A stretch of 64,000 bases of DNA from Chloroflexota bacterium (GTDB lineage Bacteria > Chloroflexota > Anaerolineae > J102), in NCBI GenBank assembly GCA_029782215.1, contig JAKOVD010000098.1:124001-188000 (forward strand), written 5' to 3'. Below the pieces are notes generated by a model. The model made no database searches. It was not told the DNA's origin and saw only the letters and a list, made by a program, of their open reading frames with translations. How positions within the stretch are numbered: the stretch's first letter is position 1; every line of letters starts with the position of its first letter. Made by a program: the position numbers and the translations under genes. Shown here one piece after another: positions 42,396 through 51,232 of this stretch.

Positions 42396-43005
42396 CGAGC
42401 TGCGGGCCGGACTGGCCAGCCTGCCGCCTGAGCTCTTGGCTCAGCGCACCGGCGCCGGGTTCACCGCGACGAGCCCAGGCGAGGGTGTGTTCCGGCTGCC
42501 GCTTTGGGGCCAGGAGGCAAGCATTGGCTATCCCGACCTGGTCGTCTACATATCTGCCGGCGATCCTCCCGCGCCCATGGAGGCGCGGGAGGACGTGCAG
42601 GCGCTGATCCTGTACCATTTCCTCACGGCCGACGGCACGCCCCTGGCGGGGGAATGGATCGGGTTCGCCGAGCTGCCGAGCGCCGCCTTCTACCAGCAGG
42701 CCTACCAGGGCTACACCGGGGCGTCCCTGGCCCAGGCCTTTGGCGAGGATGCGGACGCCTTTGCGGCGGCCGCGCTGGCCCTCGGCGGTCGCGCCGCCAA
42801 CTTCGCCGACCGCGCCTTTGCGTTCACGGTGCTGCCGCATTTCGCCCTGTTGGCGGCGTTCTGGCAGGGCGACGAAGACTTCCCGTCCTCGTACAAGATT
42901 CTCCTTGATGCAGCGGCCAGCCGCCAACTGCCCACGGACGTCTGCGCCATCGTGGGCGGCATGTTGGCAGGCCGCCTGATCAAAGCCAGGGCTGCCCGCG
43001 CCTGA
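42361..43005 (+). CDS. DUF3786 domain protein
   Basis: A 214-aa soluble protein. It contains LALRTGAGF-like AQRTGAGFTATSPGEGVFRLPLWG, DVQALILYHFLTADGTPLAGEWIGFAELPSAAFYQQAY, and the C-terminal FADRAFAFTVLPHFALLAAFWQGDEDFPSSYKILLD, which matches DUF3786. Family members sometimes sit near corrinoid or Fe-S protein genes in anaerobes, but no function is proven. The ATG at 42361 is inside the preceding gene, so translation is likely coupled. Confidence 0.75.
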   Translation: MPKTRPLTRKLDELRAGLASLPPELLAQRTGAGFTATSPGEGVFRLPLWGQEASIGYPDLVVYISAGDPPAPMEAREDVQALILYHFLTADGTPLAGEWIGFAELPSAAFYQQAYQGYTGASLAQAFGEDADAFAAAALALGGRAANFADRAFAFTVLPHFALLAAFWQGDEDFPSSYKILLDAAASRQLPTDVCAIVGGMLAGRLIKARAARA

Positions 43006-43050
43006 ACCCGGCCGCAGGGCAGTGACCGACCCGACCGAGAGGTGGGGAGG

Positions 43051-43719
43051 TCAGGCGCGGCGGCGGACTTCGCGGCCCAGGGCGTGGGCGATAGCGGTGG
43101 CGGTGACGGGGCCCTCGCGCAGGACGATGGGCGGGTCCGCGGTGAGATCGAGCACGGTCGACGGCTGGCCCCCCGGCTGGCCCCCCGGCTGGCCCCCCGG
43201 CTGGCCCCCCGGCGCCTGGCCGCCATCCACAACAAGATCGACACGACCGTCGAGTTGAAGCAGTGCCTCGGCGGCATCCACGGCGGGCGGTTGGCCCGAC
43301 AGGTTGGCGCTGGTGACGGCAAGCGGCTCGCCGAGCCGGCGCAGGAGCGCAAGCACGAAATCGTGGTTGGGGATGCGGATGCCGACGGTGTCGCTACCGC
43401 CCGTCACCCGCGCGGGAAGCTCAGCCTTCTTCGGCAGGACGATGGTGAGCGGCCCCGGCCAGAACCGCTGCGCCAGAACGTCAAGGCCGGGCACGCGGCC
43501 TGCTACCGTGTCCAGCACCTGGAGGGTTGCGACCATGACGGGCAGGGCCACGCGGAAGTCACGCCCCTTGGCGGCGAAGAGCCTGGCCACGGCCGGCTCG
43601 ACCCGCGCCAAAGCAGCCACGCCGTAGACGGTGTCCGTGGGGAAGACGACAACGCCTTTTTCGCATAGGCATTGGGCTACGCGCTCAAGTTCGGTGGGAT
43701 GGACCAAGATCGTGGACAT
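43051..43719 (-). CDS. Sua5/YciO/YrdC family threonylcarbamoyl-AMP synthase
   Basis: A 222-aa enzyme that makes threonylcarbamoyl-AMP for tRNA t6A37. Motifs are GVVVFPTDTVYGVAA at the N-terminus, ARLFAAKGRDFRVALPVMV (KxRxxxxP), FWPGPLTIVLP, VGIRIPNHDF and LAVTSANLSGQPP. The conserved DGG..ST loop near residue 180 is expanded: DGGQAPGGQPGGQPGGQPGG precedes QPSTVLDL, encoded by a 12-bp tandem repeat. I set the start at MSTILVHP (43719). A function other than t6A synthesis (YciO branch) cannot be excluded. Confidence 0.87.
   Translation of the reverse strand: MSTILVHPTELERVAQCLCEKGVVVFPTDTVYGVAALARVEPAVARLFAAKGRDFRVALPVMVATLQVLDTVAGRVPGLDVLAQRFWPGPLTIVLPKKAELPARVTGGSDTVGIRIPNHDFVLALLRRLGEPLAVTSANLSGQPPAVDAAEALLQLDGRVDLVVDGGQAPGGQPGGQPGGQPGGQPSTVLDLTADPPIVLREGPVTATAIAHALGREVRRRA
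43163..43210 (+). repeat. 12-bp tandem repeat (four perfect copies) inside the Sua5/YrdC gene
   Basis: GGCTGGCCCCCC is repeated exactly four times (plus strand). Read on the minus strand it encodes GGQP x4, in frame, in the loop before the conserved STVLDLT segment. Perfect identity of copies points to recent slippage. Confidence 0.9.
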
Positions 43720-43904
43720 CTGCAGCCTCACAGGGGGCGCCGGAGATGGGCTGCATGGTAGCACATGCCTGAGACGGGGGCGAGCCGCATAACGCCTGAA
43801 GTCGTCACCACCACTACCGCGTTTCAGCGACAGGGACGGCTGCGGGTAGAATAACACTTTCCTGACTCACCGCCGTCTGTGCCATGTGAAAGAACGGGCA
43901 GCAC

Positions 43905-45047
43905 ATGCAGAGTCCTCTCCAAGACGATCCATCGCCGGTCCTCTACGTTGCGGAAGCGAGCCCTTCGCTTGCCGTTCAGCTTCCGACAACGGAGAAGCGG
44001 GTATGGCAGAGAATTCGTTACAAGAAGATCCTCCTCTTCCTGCTGAGCCTGTTTCTCTTCATCCTGGCCATCAACCTGATGAAGACCGGTGCGCGCAGCA
44101 TGGTCCCGCTCATTCGGGACACCTTCCGCGTCACCAACCCCCTGAATAGCCTGGGGTTTGGCTGGCTCTTTGCCTACGTGATCATGAGCGGCTCGCCGGT
44201 GGCAGCATCTGCGCTGGCGTTCTTCGATGCCGGGGCGTTGAGCCAGCTTTCCACCTTCACGATGATCACAGGCAGCCGGCTGGGGGCCAGCTTCATCGTG
44301 CTCTTTCTCGGCTTTCTCTATGTGCTGCGAGGAAGGAACCGGTCGACCAGCCTGAGCATGGGGCTGCTTTCGCTGACGGTGACCGGCTCGACCTATTTCG
44401 TGGGGATGTTCATCGGCCTGGCGCTGTTGTATTCCGACGCGTTCGGCAACATTCACCCTTCCACAGGGGCCACCCTCGAGTCGGTGGTGGACCTGATGTA
44501 CGGGCCGATCATCACCTTCTTGCTCACCCACCTGCCGCGTTGGGCGTTGTTTCCCATTGGCCTGGGGATCATCCTGCTGAGCTTCAATCTCTTCGACCGT
44601 TGTCTGCCTGAGATGTCCTTGAAGGAGAGCCAGGTCGGGCAGGTTTCCCGCCTGATCTATAAGCCCTGGGTGATGTTCCTTCTTGGCGCAGGCATCACGA
44701 TGATCTCGATGTCCGTGAGTTTGTCCTTGAGCATCCTGCTGCCGCTGAGCGCCCGTGGCTATGTGCGCCGCGAGAATGTGATCCCCTACATCATGGGCGC
44801 CAACATCACGACCTTTATTGACACGCTCCTGGCGGCGGTGCTGCTTGGCAACCCGCAGGCGTTCACCATCGTGCTCGCCGAAATGGTGAGCATCGCCGTC
44901 GTCTCCATCATTCTCCTGATGACGATCTACGGCTGGTATGCCCGATCCATGCTTCGTTTCGTGGGATGGGTCACGGAAACCAACCTGCACCTTGCCATCT
45001 TCATGATCACGATCTTCCTGATTCCCCTGGTGTTGCTGCTGGTCTAG
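43905..45047 (+). CDS. Na+/phosphate-cotransporter-like membrane protein
   Basis: A 380-aa protein with a 45-residue cytosolic N-terminus and about eight to ten TM helices. Two inverted-repeat-like signatures, YVIMSGSPVAASALAFFDAG and the later YIMGANITTFIDTLLAAVLL, match the GSS/QSS repeats of the NptA/PF02690 family, though the canonical QSSSA is replaced by GSPVA. Substrate unknown; Na+/Pi cotransport is the family precedent. It is followed 54 bp later by the tandem USP gene. Confidence 0.72.
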   Translation: MQSPLQDDPSPVLYVAEASPSLAVQLPTTEKRVWQRIRYKKILLFLLSLFLFILAINLMKTGARSMVPLIRDTFRVTNPLNSLGFGWLFAYVIMSGSPVAASALAFFDAGALSQLSTFTMITGSRLGASFIVLFLGFLYVLRGRNRSTSLSMGLLSLTVTGSTYFVGMFIGLALLYSDAFGNIHPSTGATLESVVDLMYGPIITFLLTHLPRWALFPIGLGIILLSFNLFDRCLPEMSLKESQVGQVSRLIYKPWVMFLLGAGITMISMSVSLSLSILLPLSARGYVRRENVIPYIMGANITTFIDTLLAAVLLGNPQAFTIVLAEMVSIAVVSIILLMTIYGWYARSMLRFVGWVTETNLHLAIFMITIFLIPLVLLLV

Positions 45048-45101
45048 CCGGCCAACGGCTCCGCCAACCTGTCCCACGCTCCGCCTCACCGTGACATCGC
45101 C

Positions 45102-45923
45102 ATGCGTCTGCTCTTCGTCATCGATGACTTGAACGCCGAAGTCGTCCTCCGGCTGGGGGCTCAGCTTGCTTCCCTCACAGATCGGCCCGCCACACTCCTC
45201 ACCGTCGTGCGCCATGCTTCTGAACGTGACGCCGCTGCCGACGCCCTACGGCAGGCCTGCACGACCCAGATGCCCGACGTTCCAGTGGCGGAAGTCAAGG
45301 TGCGCGTGGGGCGGCCCGCCGACGAGATCCTGCGCGAAGCCGAAGAGGGGCGCTATGGTCTGCTGGTGATCGGCGAGCAGCAGTGGAGCTCGCGGACGCT
45401 GCGTCTCTTCGATTCGGTCGCAGAACGTCTGGCCCGCTATGCGCCCTGTCCCATCCTGGTCGCCAAAGGGGCAGGAGGCACCCTCAGGCGTGTGCTGGTG
45501 TGCGACAGCGGCGCCATCGCCCCGTCCGTCCTTGAACGGCTGGCGGCGACCGGTCTGCTAGGGCTCCTGGGCCCTGCCACCGAGGTGATCGTCCTGCACG
45601 TGATGTCGCAGATCAGCGCCGCTCCCGGGATCGCGGGCCTCGAGCTCGACGCCGATGCCAGCGATCTGATCCGCGAGCATGCGCCGGAGGGCGTCTTGCT
45701 TGAGCACGATGTCAAGGTGCTCGAGAGTGGCGGTCTTCATCCGCAGGCAAAGGTGCGGCACGGTTTCGTGGTCGACGAGATCCTGGATGAAAGCTGCGGT
45801 GGCGGCTACGACCTCGTCGTGATCGGCGCACACCGCGATCAGCGATGGCAGCGCCTGCTCCTCGACGACATCGCCCGCGAGATCATCGTCCAATGCGACC
45901 GGCCCGTCCTCGTACTGCGCTAG
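45102..45923 (+). CDS. Tandem universal stress protein
   Basis: A 273-aa protein with two USP domains. The first (1-125) has VKVRVGRPADEILREAEEGRYGLLVIGEQ and ERLARYAPCPILVAKG. The second (130-273) has VRHGFVVDEILDESCGGGYDLVVIGAH and REIIVQCDRPVLVLR. The ATP-binding GxxGx9GS motif is not clearly kept in either half, so nucleotide binding is doubtful. The C-terminal PVLVL strand is typical. It sits between the transporter and the DUF6062 gene, which starts 20 bp later. Confidence 0.83.
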   Translation: MRLLFVIDDLNAEVVLRLGAQLASLTDRPATLLTVVRHASERDAAADALRQACTTQMPDVPVAEVKVRVGRPADEILREAEEGRYGLLVIGEQQWSSRTLRLFDSVAERLARYAPCPILVAKGAGGTLRRVLVCDSGAIAPSVLERLAATGLLGLLGPATEVIVLHVMSQISAAPGIAGLELDADASDLIREHAPEGVLLEHDVKVLESGGLHPQAKVRHGFVVDEILDESCGGGYDLVVIGAHRDQRWQRLLLDDIAREIIVQCDRPVLVLR

Positions 45924-45942
45924 CCCAGGATACGGTCTGCCC

Positions 45943-46626
45943 GTGAGCCGCACTTCCACCCTGTATCTCAACCTGCGCGAAACGCTGCAGACACCAGGCT
46001 GCCCCTTGTGCCGCATGGGTTCAGCGTCGGGGCGCCGCTATCTGGATGCTCTTCTCTTTGAGAGCGTCAACGATCCCGACATCCGCGCCAAACTGGCCAC
46101 CGCCTTCGGCTTTTGCGGCCGCCACCATCGTGAGATGCTCACGTTTCAGGGCGAGCGTCTGGGTGTGGCGATCATCGAGCGAGCGCTGCTTGCGGAAGCC
46201 CTCGGGCGCATGGAAGGGAGCGGTGCTGCCCAGGCAGGGCGTCGCCGGCTCTGGCGGCGTGGAGGAGGGGAGACGGCGGACGAGGGCGGCGCCGCGCCGG
46301 CCGCTTGTCCGGCCTGCGCCGAAGAGGCGGCCGCCGAGGACCGCCTACTCCCCGTGCTGCTGAAGCACCTGGAAGGCGACCTGGACGCCGCCCTGCGGCA
46401 GGCGGGAGGCCTCTGCTGGCGCCACTTCTGGCAGGCACTGGCTGCCACATCGGACACAAACACGAAGACGGCGCTCGTCCGCCTGCACCGCCAGGCCTGG
46501 GAAGAGCTCGCTGGGCACCTGGATGAGTTTATCCGTAAACGCGACTACCGCTTCAGTCACGAGGCCATTACCCCGGCGGAGGCCAGGGCGATCGAGAACG
46601 CTATCGCCATCCTTGGGGGGAAATAG
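45943..46626 (+). CDS. DUF6062 family Cys-rich protein
   Basis: A 227-aa soluble protein starting with GTG at 45943. It has two metal-like CxxC/CxxH halves: TPGCPLCRMG and GFCGRHHREM near the N-terminus, then AACPACAEEAAAED and GGLCWRHFWQAL near the middle. This repeat of Cys-x2-Cys and Cys-x2-His suggests two zinc or Fe-S sites. A low-complexity Gly/Arg/Ala stretch separates the halves. The function of the family is unknown. A heptanucleotide array begins 9 bp past the stop. Confidence 0.75.
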   Translation: MSRTSTLYLNLRETLQTPGCPLCRMGSASGRRYLDALLFESVNDPDIRAKLATAFGFCGRHHREMLTFQGERLGVAIIERALLAEALGRMEGSGAAQAGRRRLWRRGGGETADEGGAAPAACPACAEEAAAEDRLLPVLLKHLEGDLDAALRQAGGLCWRHFWQALAATSDTNTKTALVRLHRQAWEELAGHLDEFIRKRDYRFSHEAITPAEARAIENAIAILGGK

Positions 46627-46634
46627 GCTGCGGG

Positions 46635-46676
46635 CAGGGAGCAAGGAGCGAGGGGCAGGGGGCAAGGGAGCAGGTA
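46635..46676 (+). repeat. Heptanucleotide tandem repeat, CARGGRG type
   Basis: Units CAGGGAG, CAAGGAG, CGAGGGG, CAGGGGG, CAAGGGAG (8 bp), CAGGTAC follow one another just downstream of the DUF6062 stop and before the convergent aldo/keto reductase stop. Confidence 0.75.
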
Positions 46677-46744
46677 CGGGGACCTGCCCCCACCATGAAC
46701 TCACGGTTCGGGCGGGCGGGCAGGCCGTGTCATGGGACCTGCCG

Positions 46745-47695
46745 CTACGGGCGGACGCGGTCGCTGGCGGCGTCCAACGTTGCCACCTCGGCGGCATCCA
46801 GGCGCCAGCCCAGGGCGCCGACGTTGTCCTGCGCCTGCCTGGCGTTCTTGGCGCCGGGAATGGGCACGGCGCCCTTGCACACGATCCAGTTCAGCGCCAC
46901 CTGGGCCGGGGTCTTGCCACGGGCCTCCCCGATCTGGCGGAGCGCTGCCACCAGGGGCTGGATGCGGGCGAGATATCCCGCCCGGAAGCGGCGCCCGCGC
47001 AGGCCCGGCGGCGGGTTGTCGGGCGTGTACTTGCCCGTGAGTAGTCCCATCGCCAGGGGGCTGTAGGCAAGGACCGTGATGCGCTGGTCGTGGCAGTACC
47101 GCAACAGGCCGCTGCGTTCGTGCTTTCGCTGCAGCAGGTGGAACTCCACCTGGTTGGAGGCGAGGCGCTGGGAGCGCCTGTCAAGGGCCTCCACGGCCGT
47201 CCGGGTCTGATCGAGGTTATAGTTGGAGACGCCAATCGAACGCGTCAGACCTGCTTCCCGGGCATCCGCCATCGCGTTCATCCAGGAACGGATGGGGACG
47301 GGAGGAAACGGCCAGTGAAGCTGGTATAGATCGACGTTCTCGCGCCCGAGTCGGCCCAGGCTGTGCCGCAGGGCCTTGACGAGAACGCCCGAGGAAAGGC
47401 GATAGGGATAGGGGAAGAGCTTGGTGGCGATGACGACCTGCTTGCCCAGTGATTGCTCGGCATGGCCGAGCAGACGCTCGGAACGACCGCGGCCGTAGGC
47501 TTCGGCCGTGTCGAAGAAGTTGATGCCCGCGGCCACGGTGGTTTCAAAGGCTGCATGGAGGTCATGGTCGTTGTAGCCCCCCTTGCCATACCCCCAGAAG
47601 AGCTTGTCGCCCCATGCCCAGGTGCCGAGCCCGATAGCGCTGATGGTGATGCCGCTGTCTCCGATCTCAACCTTATCCTGACCAGGTTCGTTCAT
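46745..47695 (-). CDS. Aldo/keto reductase
   Basis: A 316-aa NADPH-dependent TIM-barrel enzyme. The active-site tetrad is visible: Asp and Tyr in [15 protein letters not shown], Lys in [11 protein letters not shown], and His in [46 protein letters not shown] and the C-terminal cofactor segment [15 protein letters not shown] are further markers. It belongs to the Tas/YhdN-like branch. The ATG overlaps the lactate dehydrogenase stop by 4 bp. Confidence 0.9.
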   Translation of the reverse strand: MNEPGQDKVEIGDSGITISAIGLGTWAWGDKLFWGYGKGGYNDHDLHAAFETTVAAGINFFDTAEAYGRGRSERLLGHAEQSLGKQVVIATKLFPYPYRLSSGVLVKALRHSLGRLGRENVDLYQLHWPFPPVPIRSWMNAMADAREAGLTRSIGVSNYNLDQTRTAVEALDRRSQRLASNQVEFHLLQRKHERSGLLRYCHDQRITVLAYSPLAMGLLTGKYTPDNPPPGLRGRRFRAGYLARIQPLVAALRQIGEARGKTPAQVALNWIVCKGAVPIPGAKNARQAQDNVGALGWRLDAAEVATLDAASDRVRP

Positions 47696-48642
47696 TCGGC
47701 AGCCGCCTCCAACTCGTCGATGGCCGAACGCACGATCTGGGCGCTGGAAGCGAGCGCTGCCTGCTCCCGCGCGGACAGCGAGAGGGGAATCGTGGCCAGG
47801 ACGCCGCCCCCGCCGACCAGGCGCGGCAGCGCCAGGGTGACATTGCGAACCCCGGCCACTTCATCTGTTGGGCAGCAGACGGTGAGAAAGGCGCGCTCGT
47901 CGTTCAGGACGACCTCGGTAATGCGGGCCAGGGCGCTGCCGATGCCGTAGTAAGTGGCGCCTTTGCCCTCGATGATGCGATAGGCGGCGCGGCGCACACC
48001 CTCGTCGATGGCGCGGCGCGTGTCCTCTTCAACCTGGAGTCCCTGGCCGAAGCAGTAGTCATCCATGCTGGCGCCGCCCACGCGCACGTTCGACCAGGCC
48101 AGGACTTCGGAATCGCCGTGCTCGCCCAGTACGTAGGCATGGACATAGCCGGGATCGACGCCGAGGTGCTGGCCGAGCAGGGACTTGAAGCGCGCCGTGT
48201 CGAGGGTGGTGCCGGAGCCAAACACGCGGCCGGGGCCGACGCCCAACTCGGCTGCGTACTCGGCTGCCAGGTGCGTCATCACGTCGACAGGGTTCGAGGC
48301 AATGACCAGGACGGCGTCGGGAGCGTAGCGGAGGATGGATGGAATGACCTCGCGAAAGACGGCGGCGTTGCGACTGAGCAGATGAAGGCGGGTTTCACCC
48401 GGTCGCTGTGCGACGCCTGCAGCCACGATCACCACCCGGCATCCGGCCAGGTCGGCGTAGTCTCCCCACTTGACGTTCATCGGATGGGCAAACGGCACGG
48501 CGTGCAGGATGTCGTCGGCCTCGGCCAACGCGCGTTGCGATGATTTGTCCACGAGGACGATGTCGCGGCCCACGCCGCGCATCACCAGGGCATAGGCGGC
48601 GGTTGCGCCTACCATGCCCGCGCCAACAATTCCGGTCTTCAT
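47692..48642 (-). CDS. ldh: L-lactate dehydrogenase
   Basis: A 316-aa NAD-dependent enzyme. The Rossmann start is [18 protein letters not shown], then the substrate loop [12 protein letters not shown], where Gln79 fits LDH specificity (malate dehydrogenases have Arg there). IASNPVDV and the catalytic His174 in [10 protein letters not shown] complete the set. It catalyses pyruvate/lactate interconversion in fermentation. The aldo/keto reductase gene overlaps downstream, so the pair is co-transcribed. Confidence 0.9.
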   Translation of the reverse strand: MKTGIVGAGMVGATAAYALVMRGVGRDIVLVDKSSQRALAEADDILHAVPFAHPMNVKWGDYADLAGCRVVIVAAGVAQRPGETRLHLLSRNAAVFREVIPSILRYAPDAVLVIASNPVDVMTHLAAEYAAELGVGPGRVFGSGTTLDTARFKSLLGQHLGVDPGYVHAYVLGEHGDSEVLAWSNVRVGGASMDDYCFGQGLQVEEDTRRAIDEGVRRAAYRIIEGKGATYYGIGSALARITEVVLNDERAFLTVCCPTDEVAGVRNVTLALPRLVGGGGVLATIPLSLSAREQAALASSAQIVRSAIDELEAAAE

Positions 48643-48740
48643 AGGTATACCTGCATAGGGCCAATGTCTGCGGTTTGTGTCACTTCAGTCTAGGCGAACA
48701 GCGGCGCAACACCGTATGGCACTATCCCAAAGCCCGATCT

Positions 48741-50381
48741 TTACCGGAGCACGATGAGGATGACCTGCGCCAGCACGATCTTGGCGATGGTGGCAAGGGG
48801 ATAGACGCTGGCGTAGCCGACGCTGGGCAAGTCGTTGTCCGCCTGTTCGCGGGCAAAACCGAGCGTGGCGGGCTGCGTACCCAACCCACCCACCATGCCG
48901 CTCAGCAGTCCGAACGGGATCTTGAGCACCTTGTAGCCGACGACCACGGCAAACACCGCCGCGACGATGGTGATCAGGGCGCCCACCAGCAGCAAGGAGA
49001 GTCCACCGCTGGCGGCGACCGTCGTACGGAACGTGTAGCCTGAACGCAGGCCAATGCTGGCCAGCAGCATGATTAGGCCAAACTGGCGGATGGTGAGATT
49101 GGCGCTGTAGGGCAAGTACCAGATGATGGGACCCGTGCGTCCCAGCGTCCCCAGGATAAGGCCCATGACCAGCGGACCCCCTGCCAGCCCCAGCGTGAAC
49201 GAGCCGCCGCCGGGCAGCGGAATGGGGATCATGCCCAACAGGATGCCCAGGGCGATGCCCAGGCCAAAGGATGTGATGTCGATTTCGCTCAGAGCCCGGT
49301 AGCTATCGCCGAAGAACTTGCTGACCGCGGGCATGCGGTCGGGCGGCGCCAGCACGCGCACCCTGTCGCCGGGCTCCAGACGGGTCTCGCCGCCGGCCAG
49401 GACGTCGACGTCGCCGCGGCGTACACGTGTCACCAGGGCGCCGAAGCGATCGTCGATCTTGATGTCGCGCAGACGGCGGCCGATGATGTCGTAGTTGGAG
49501 ACGAACACCCGCCGGAAGTCGTACTCGCTGCGATCCTCGACCAGGCTGTGCTCGCTGGGCCTACCGATTTGGGCGCCGGCCGCCTGCGTGTCCTCCTGGG
49601 TGCCTACCAGGCTGACCTGGTCCCCGAGAGCAAACTGCGTGTCGCCTGTCACCAGGGAAACGTGCTCCTCATGCCGGATCCGGGAGAACTGGACGCGCCA
49701 GTTTTGCTGCATGATCAGCCGCGATACCGGGATGCCCGCGATCTCTGCGTTGGTGATGTCGACCGTCAGGTTCACCAGGGGCTCAATGCCCGTGGGAATG
49801 TCGTGGACGCGCTTTGCCTCGGCGATCTGGTCGATTCGCCACAGACGCTGAAAGAAATAGAGCGTCAGGATCATGCCCAGTACGCCCATCGGATAGGCGA
49901 CCGAATAGCCGATCGCCGGCTCGGCCGTGAGCTGCTTGACCTGGTCGGCGGGAGCGTTGCGGGCCACCGTCTCGATGACCCCGGCGAGGGCGGGCGTGTT
50001 GGTGAGCTCGCCGGCGAACAGCCCGGCGGCGACGGTGGCCTTGAGCCCGAGCAGTCGCGCTGCGACCAGCGTGAGCGCAGCAGCCGCAACCACGATGACC
50101 AGGACGAACAGGTTGTCCCGCAGGCCCTTGCGCCGCAGCGACGTGAAGAAACCCGGCCCGCTGGCGATGCCGATGGTGTACATGAACATCACAAGGCCCA
50201 GCTCAAAAATGACGGTCGGGAGGGCGAGCTTGGGATCGATGGCGCCGACGATAAGGCCGACGAAGAGGACGGCGGCCACGCCCAGACTGGCGCCGGCAAT
50301 CTTGATCCGTCCGAGCGGATAACCGATGGCGGTGATGAGAAAGAGGAGCAGCAATGGGCTCTTGGCAAGGAAATCGATCAT
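48741..50381 (-). CDS. AspT/YidE-type aspartate:alanine exchanger family transporter with TrkA-C domains
   Basis: A 546-aa membrane protein. Five to six TM helices (residues 1-190) are followed by two cytosolic TrkA-C (RCK_C) domains (about 205-360; LVTGDTQFALGDQVSLVGT and GGETRLEPGDRVRVLAPPD) and another five to six TM helices (370-546) ending KIVLAQVILIVLR. GELTNTPALAGV and the matching GGLGTQPATLGFA are the paired family repeats. AspT exchanges aspartate for alanine; substrates of most relatives are unknown. Confidence 0.87.
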   Translation of the reverse strand: MIDFLAKSPLLLLFLITAIGYPLGRIKIAGASLGVAAVLFVGLIVGAIDPKLALPTVIFELGLVMFMYTIGIASGPGFFTSLRRKGLRDNLFVLVIVVAAAALTLVAARLLGLKATVAAGLFAGELTNTPALAGVIETVARNAPADQVKQLTAEPAIGYSVAYPMGVLGMILTLYFFQRLWRIDQIAEAKRVHDIPTGIEPLVNLTVDITNAEIAGIPVSRLIMQQNWRVQFSRIRHEEHVSLVTGDTQFALGDQVSLVGTQEDTQAAGAQIGRPSEHSLVEDRSEYDFRRVFVSNYDIIGRRLRDIKIDDRFGALVTRVRRGDVDVLAGGETRLEPGDRVRVLAPPDRMPAVSKFFGDSYRALSEIDITSFGLGIALGILLGMIPIPLPGGGSFTLGLAGGPLVMGLILGTLGRTGPIIWYLPYSANLTIRQFGLIMLLASIGLRSGYTFRTTVAASGGLSLLLVGALITIVAAVFAVVVGYKVLKIPFGLLSGMVGGLGTQPATLGFAREQADNDLPSVGYASVYPLATIAKIVLAQVILIVLR

Positions 50382-50524
50382 GATGGCCTATCCCAGCGAG
50401 TGTTCCAGCCCGCAACGCAAGAACGAATTGTGAGGATTGTACCAAACCACGGGGCGCAGAAGAAGTTGTGAGCGCAAGGGCGAGGGGTTGACGCCGCACC
50501 GCAGGCGCACTACCATACCCGCCT

Positions 50525-51232
50525 ATGGAAAGACCGGCCCTCCACCGTTTCAACATGCGCCTCTGGCTCTTTCACCGTCTCTATGCCGAACTGGCCTGGG
50601 GCTACGATGCCGTGAGCTGGATGGTCAGCCTGGGCCAGTGGCAGGAATGGCGGAGGGCGGCCCTTACCTATGTGGCGGGGGAGCGTGTGGTAGAAATCGG
50701 CTTCGGCACCGGCGAGCTGCTGTGGGAACTGGGTTCGCAGGGCGTGGCGGTCTGCGGCATCGAGCTGTCGCCGCAAATGCACCGCGTGGCCGCCGCCAAG
50801 ATCCGAAGGCGCAGCCTCCGCACGCCGCCGCCTGCGATGCCGCTGCAGGTGCGGGCGGCCATCCAGCACCTGCCCTTCGCCAGCGGTTCGGTGGACACAC
50901 TGGTTGCCACGTTTCCAGCCGAGTATATCGGCCAGGCTCGCACCTGGCTCGAACTGGCACGCGTCCTGAAACCGCCAGCGCCTGGAGAGGACGTGGGGGG
51001 ACGCTGCGTTGTTGTGGGCATCAGCGTCTATGTCCATCGCGGACCTCAGCATTGGCTCCGCCGGATTCCGACCAGGCGCAGGGTGAGGCGCCCGGCGAAG
51101 CGGCGAGACATCGACTCCCTGACCCGTTGTTCGCGGTTGGCCGAGGTCGCGCGGCTGCAGACTCGCATCGAAGTGCTCGAGATGAGGACCGCGCTGCTGC
51201 CGATGCTTATCGCGGAGCGGGTGCTGCCATGA
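50525..51232 (+). CDS. Class I SAM-dependent methyltransferase
   Basis: A 235-aa protein. Motif I VVEIGFGTGELLWEL is near residue 55, with GIELSPQMHRVA for motif II, LPFASGSVDTLVATFPAEYI for motifs post-II/III, and RVLKPPAP for the next strand. The N-terminal hydrophobic stretch (LWLFHRLYAELAWGYD) suggests membrane association or lipid/quinone substrates as in UbiE/PmtA-like enzymes, which is inference. It overlaps the next gene by 4 bp. Confidence 0.82.
   Translation: MERPALHRFNMRLWLFHRLYAELAWGYDAVSWMVSLGQWQEWRRAALTYVAGERVVEIGFGTGELLWELGSQGVAVCGIELSPQMHRVAAAKIRRRSLRTPPPAMPLQVRAAIQHLPFASGSVDTLVATFPAEYIGQARTWLELARVLKPPAPGEDVGGRCVVVGISVYVHRGPQHWLRRIPTRRRVRRPAKRRDIDSLTRCSRLAEVARLQTRIEVLEMRTALLPMLIAERVLP

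Noticed and set aside
43824-45215. 463-aa minus-strand ORF
   Set aside because: It has highly charged His/Gln/Asp-rich composition and is antisense to a transporter with clear membrane helices.
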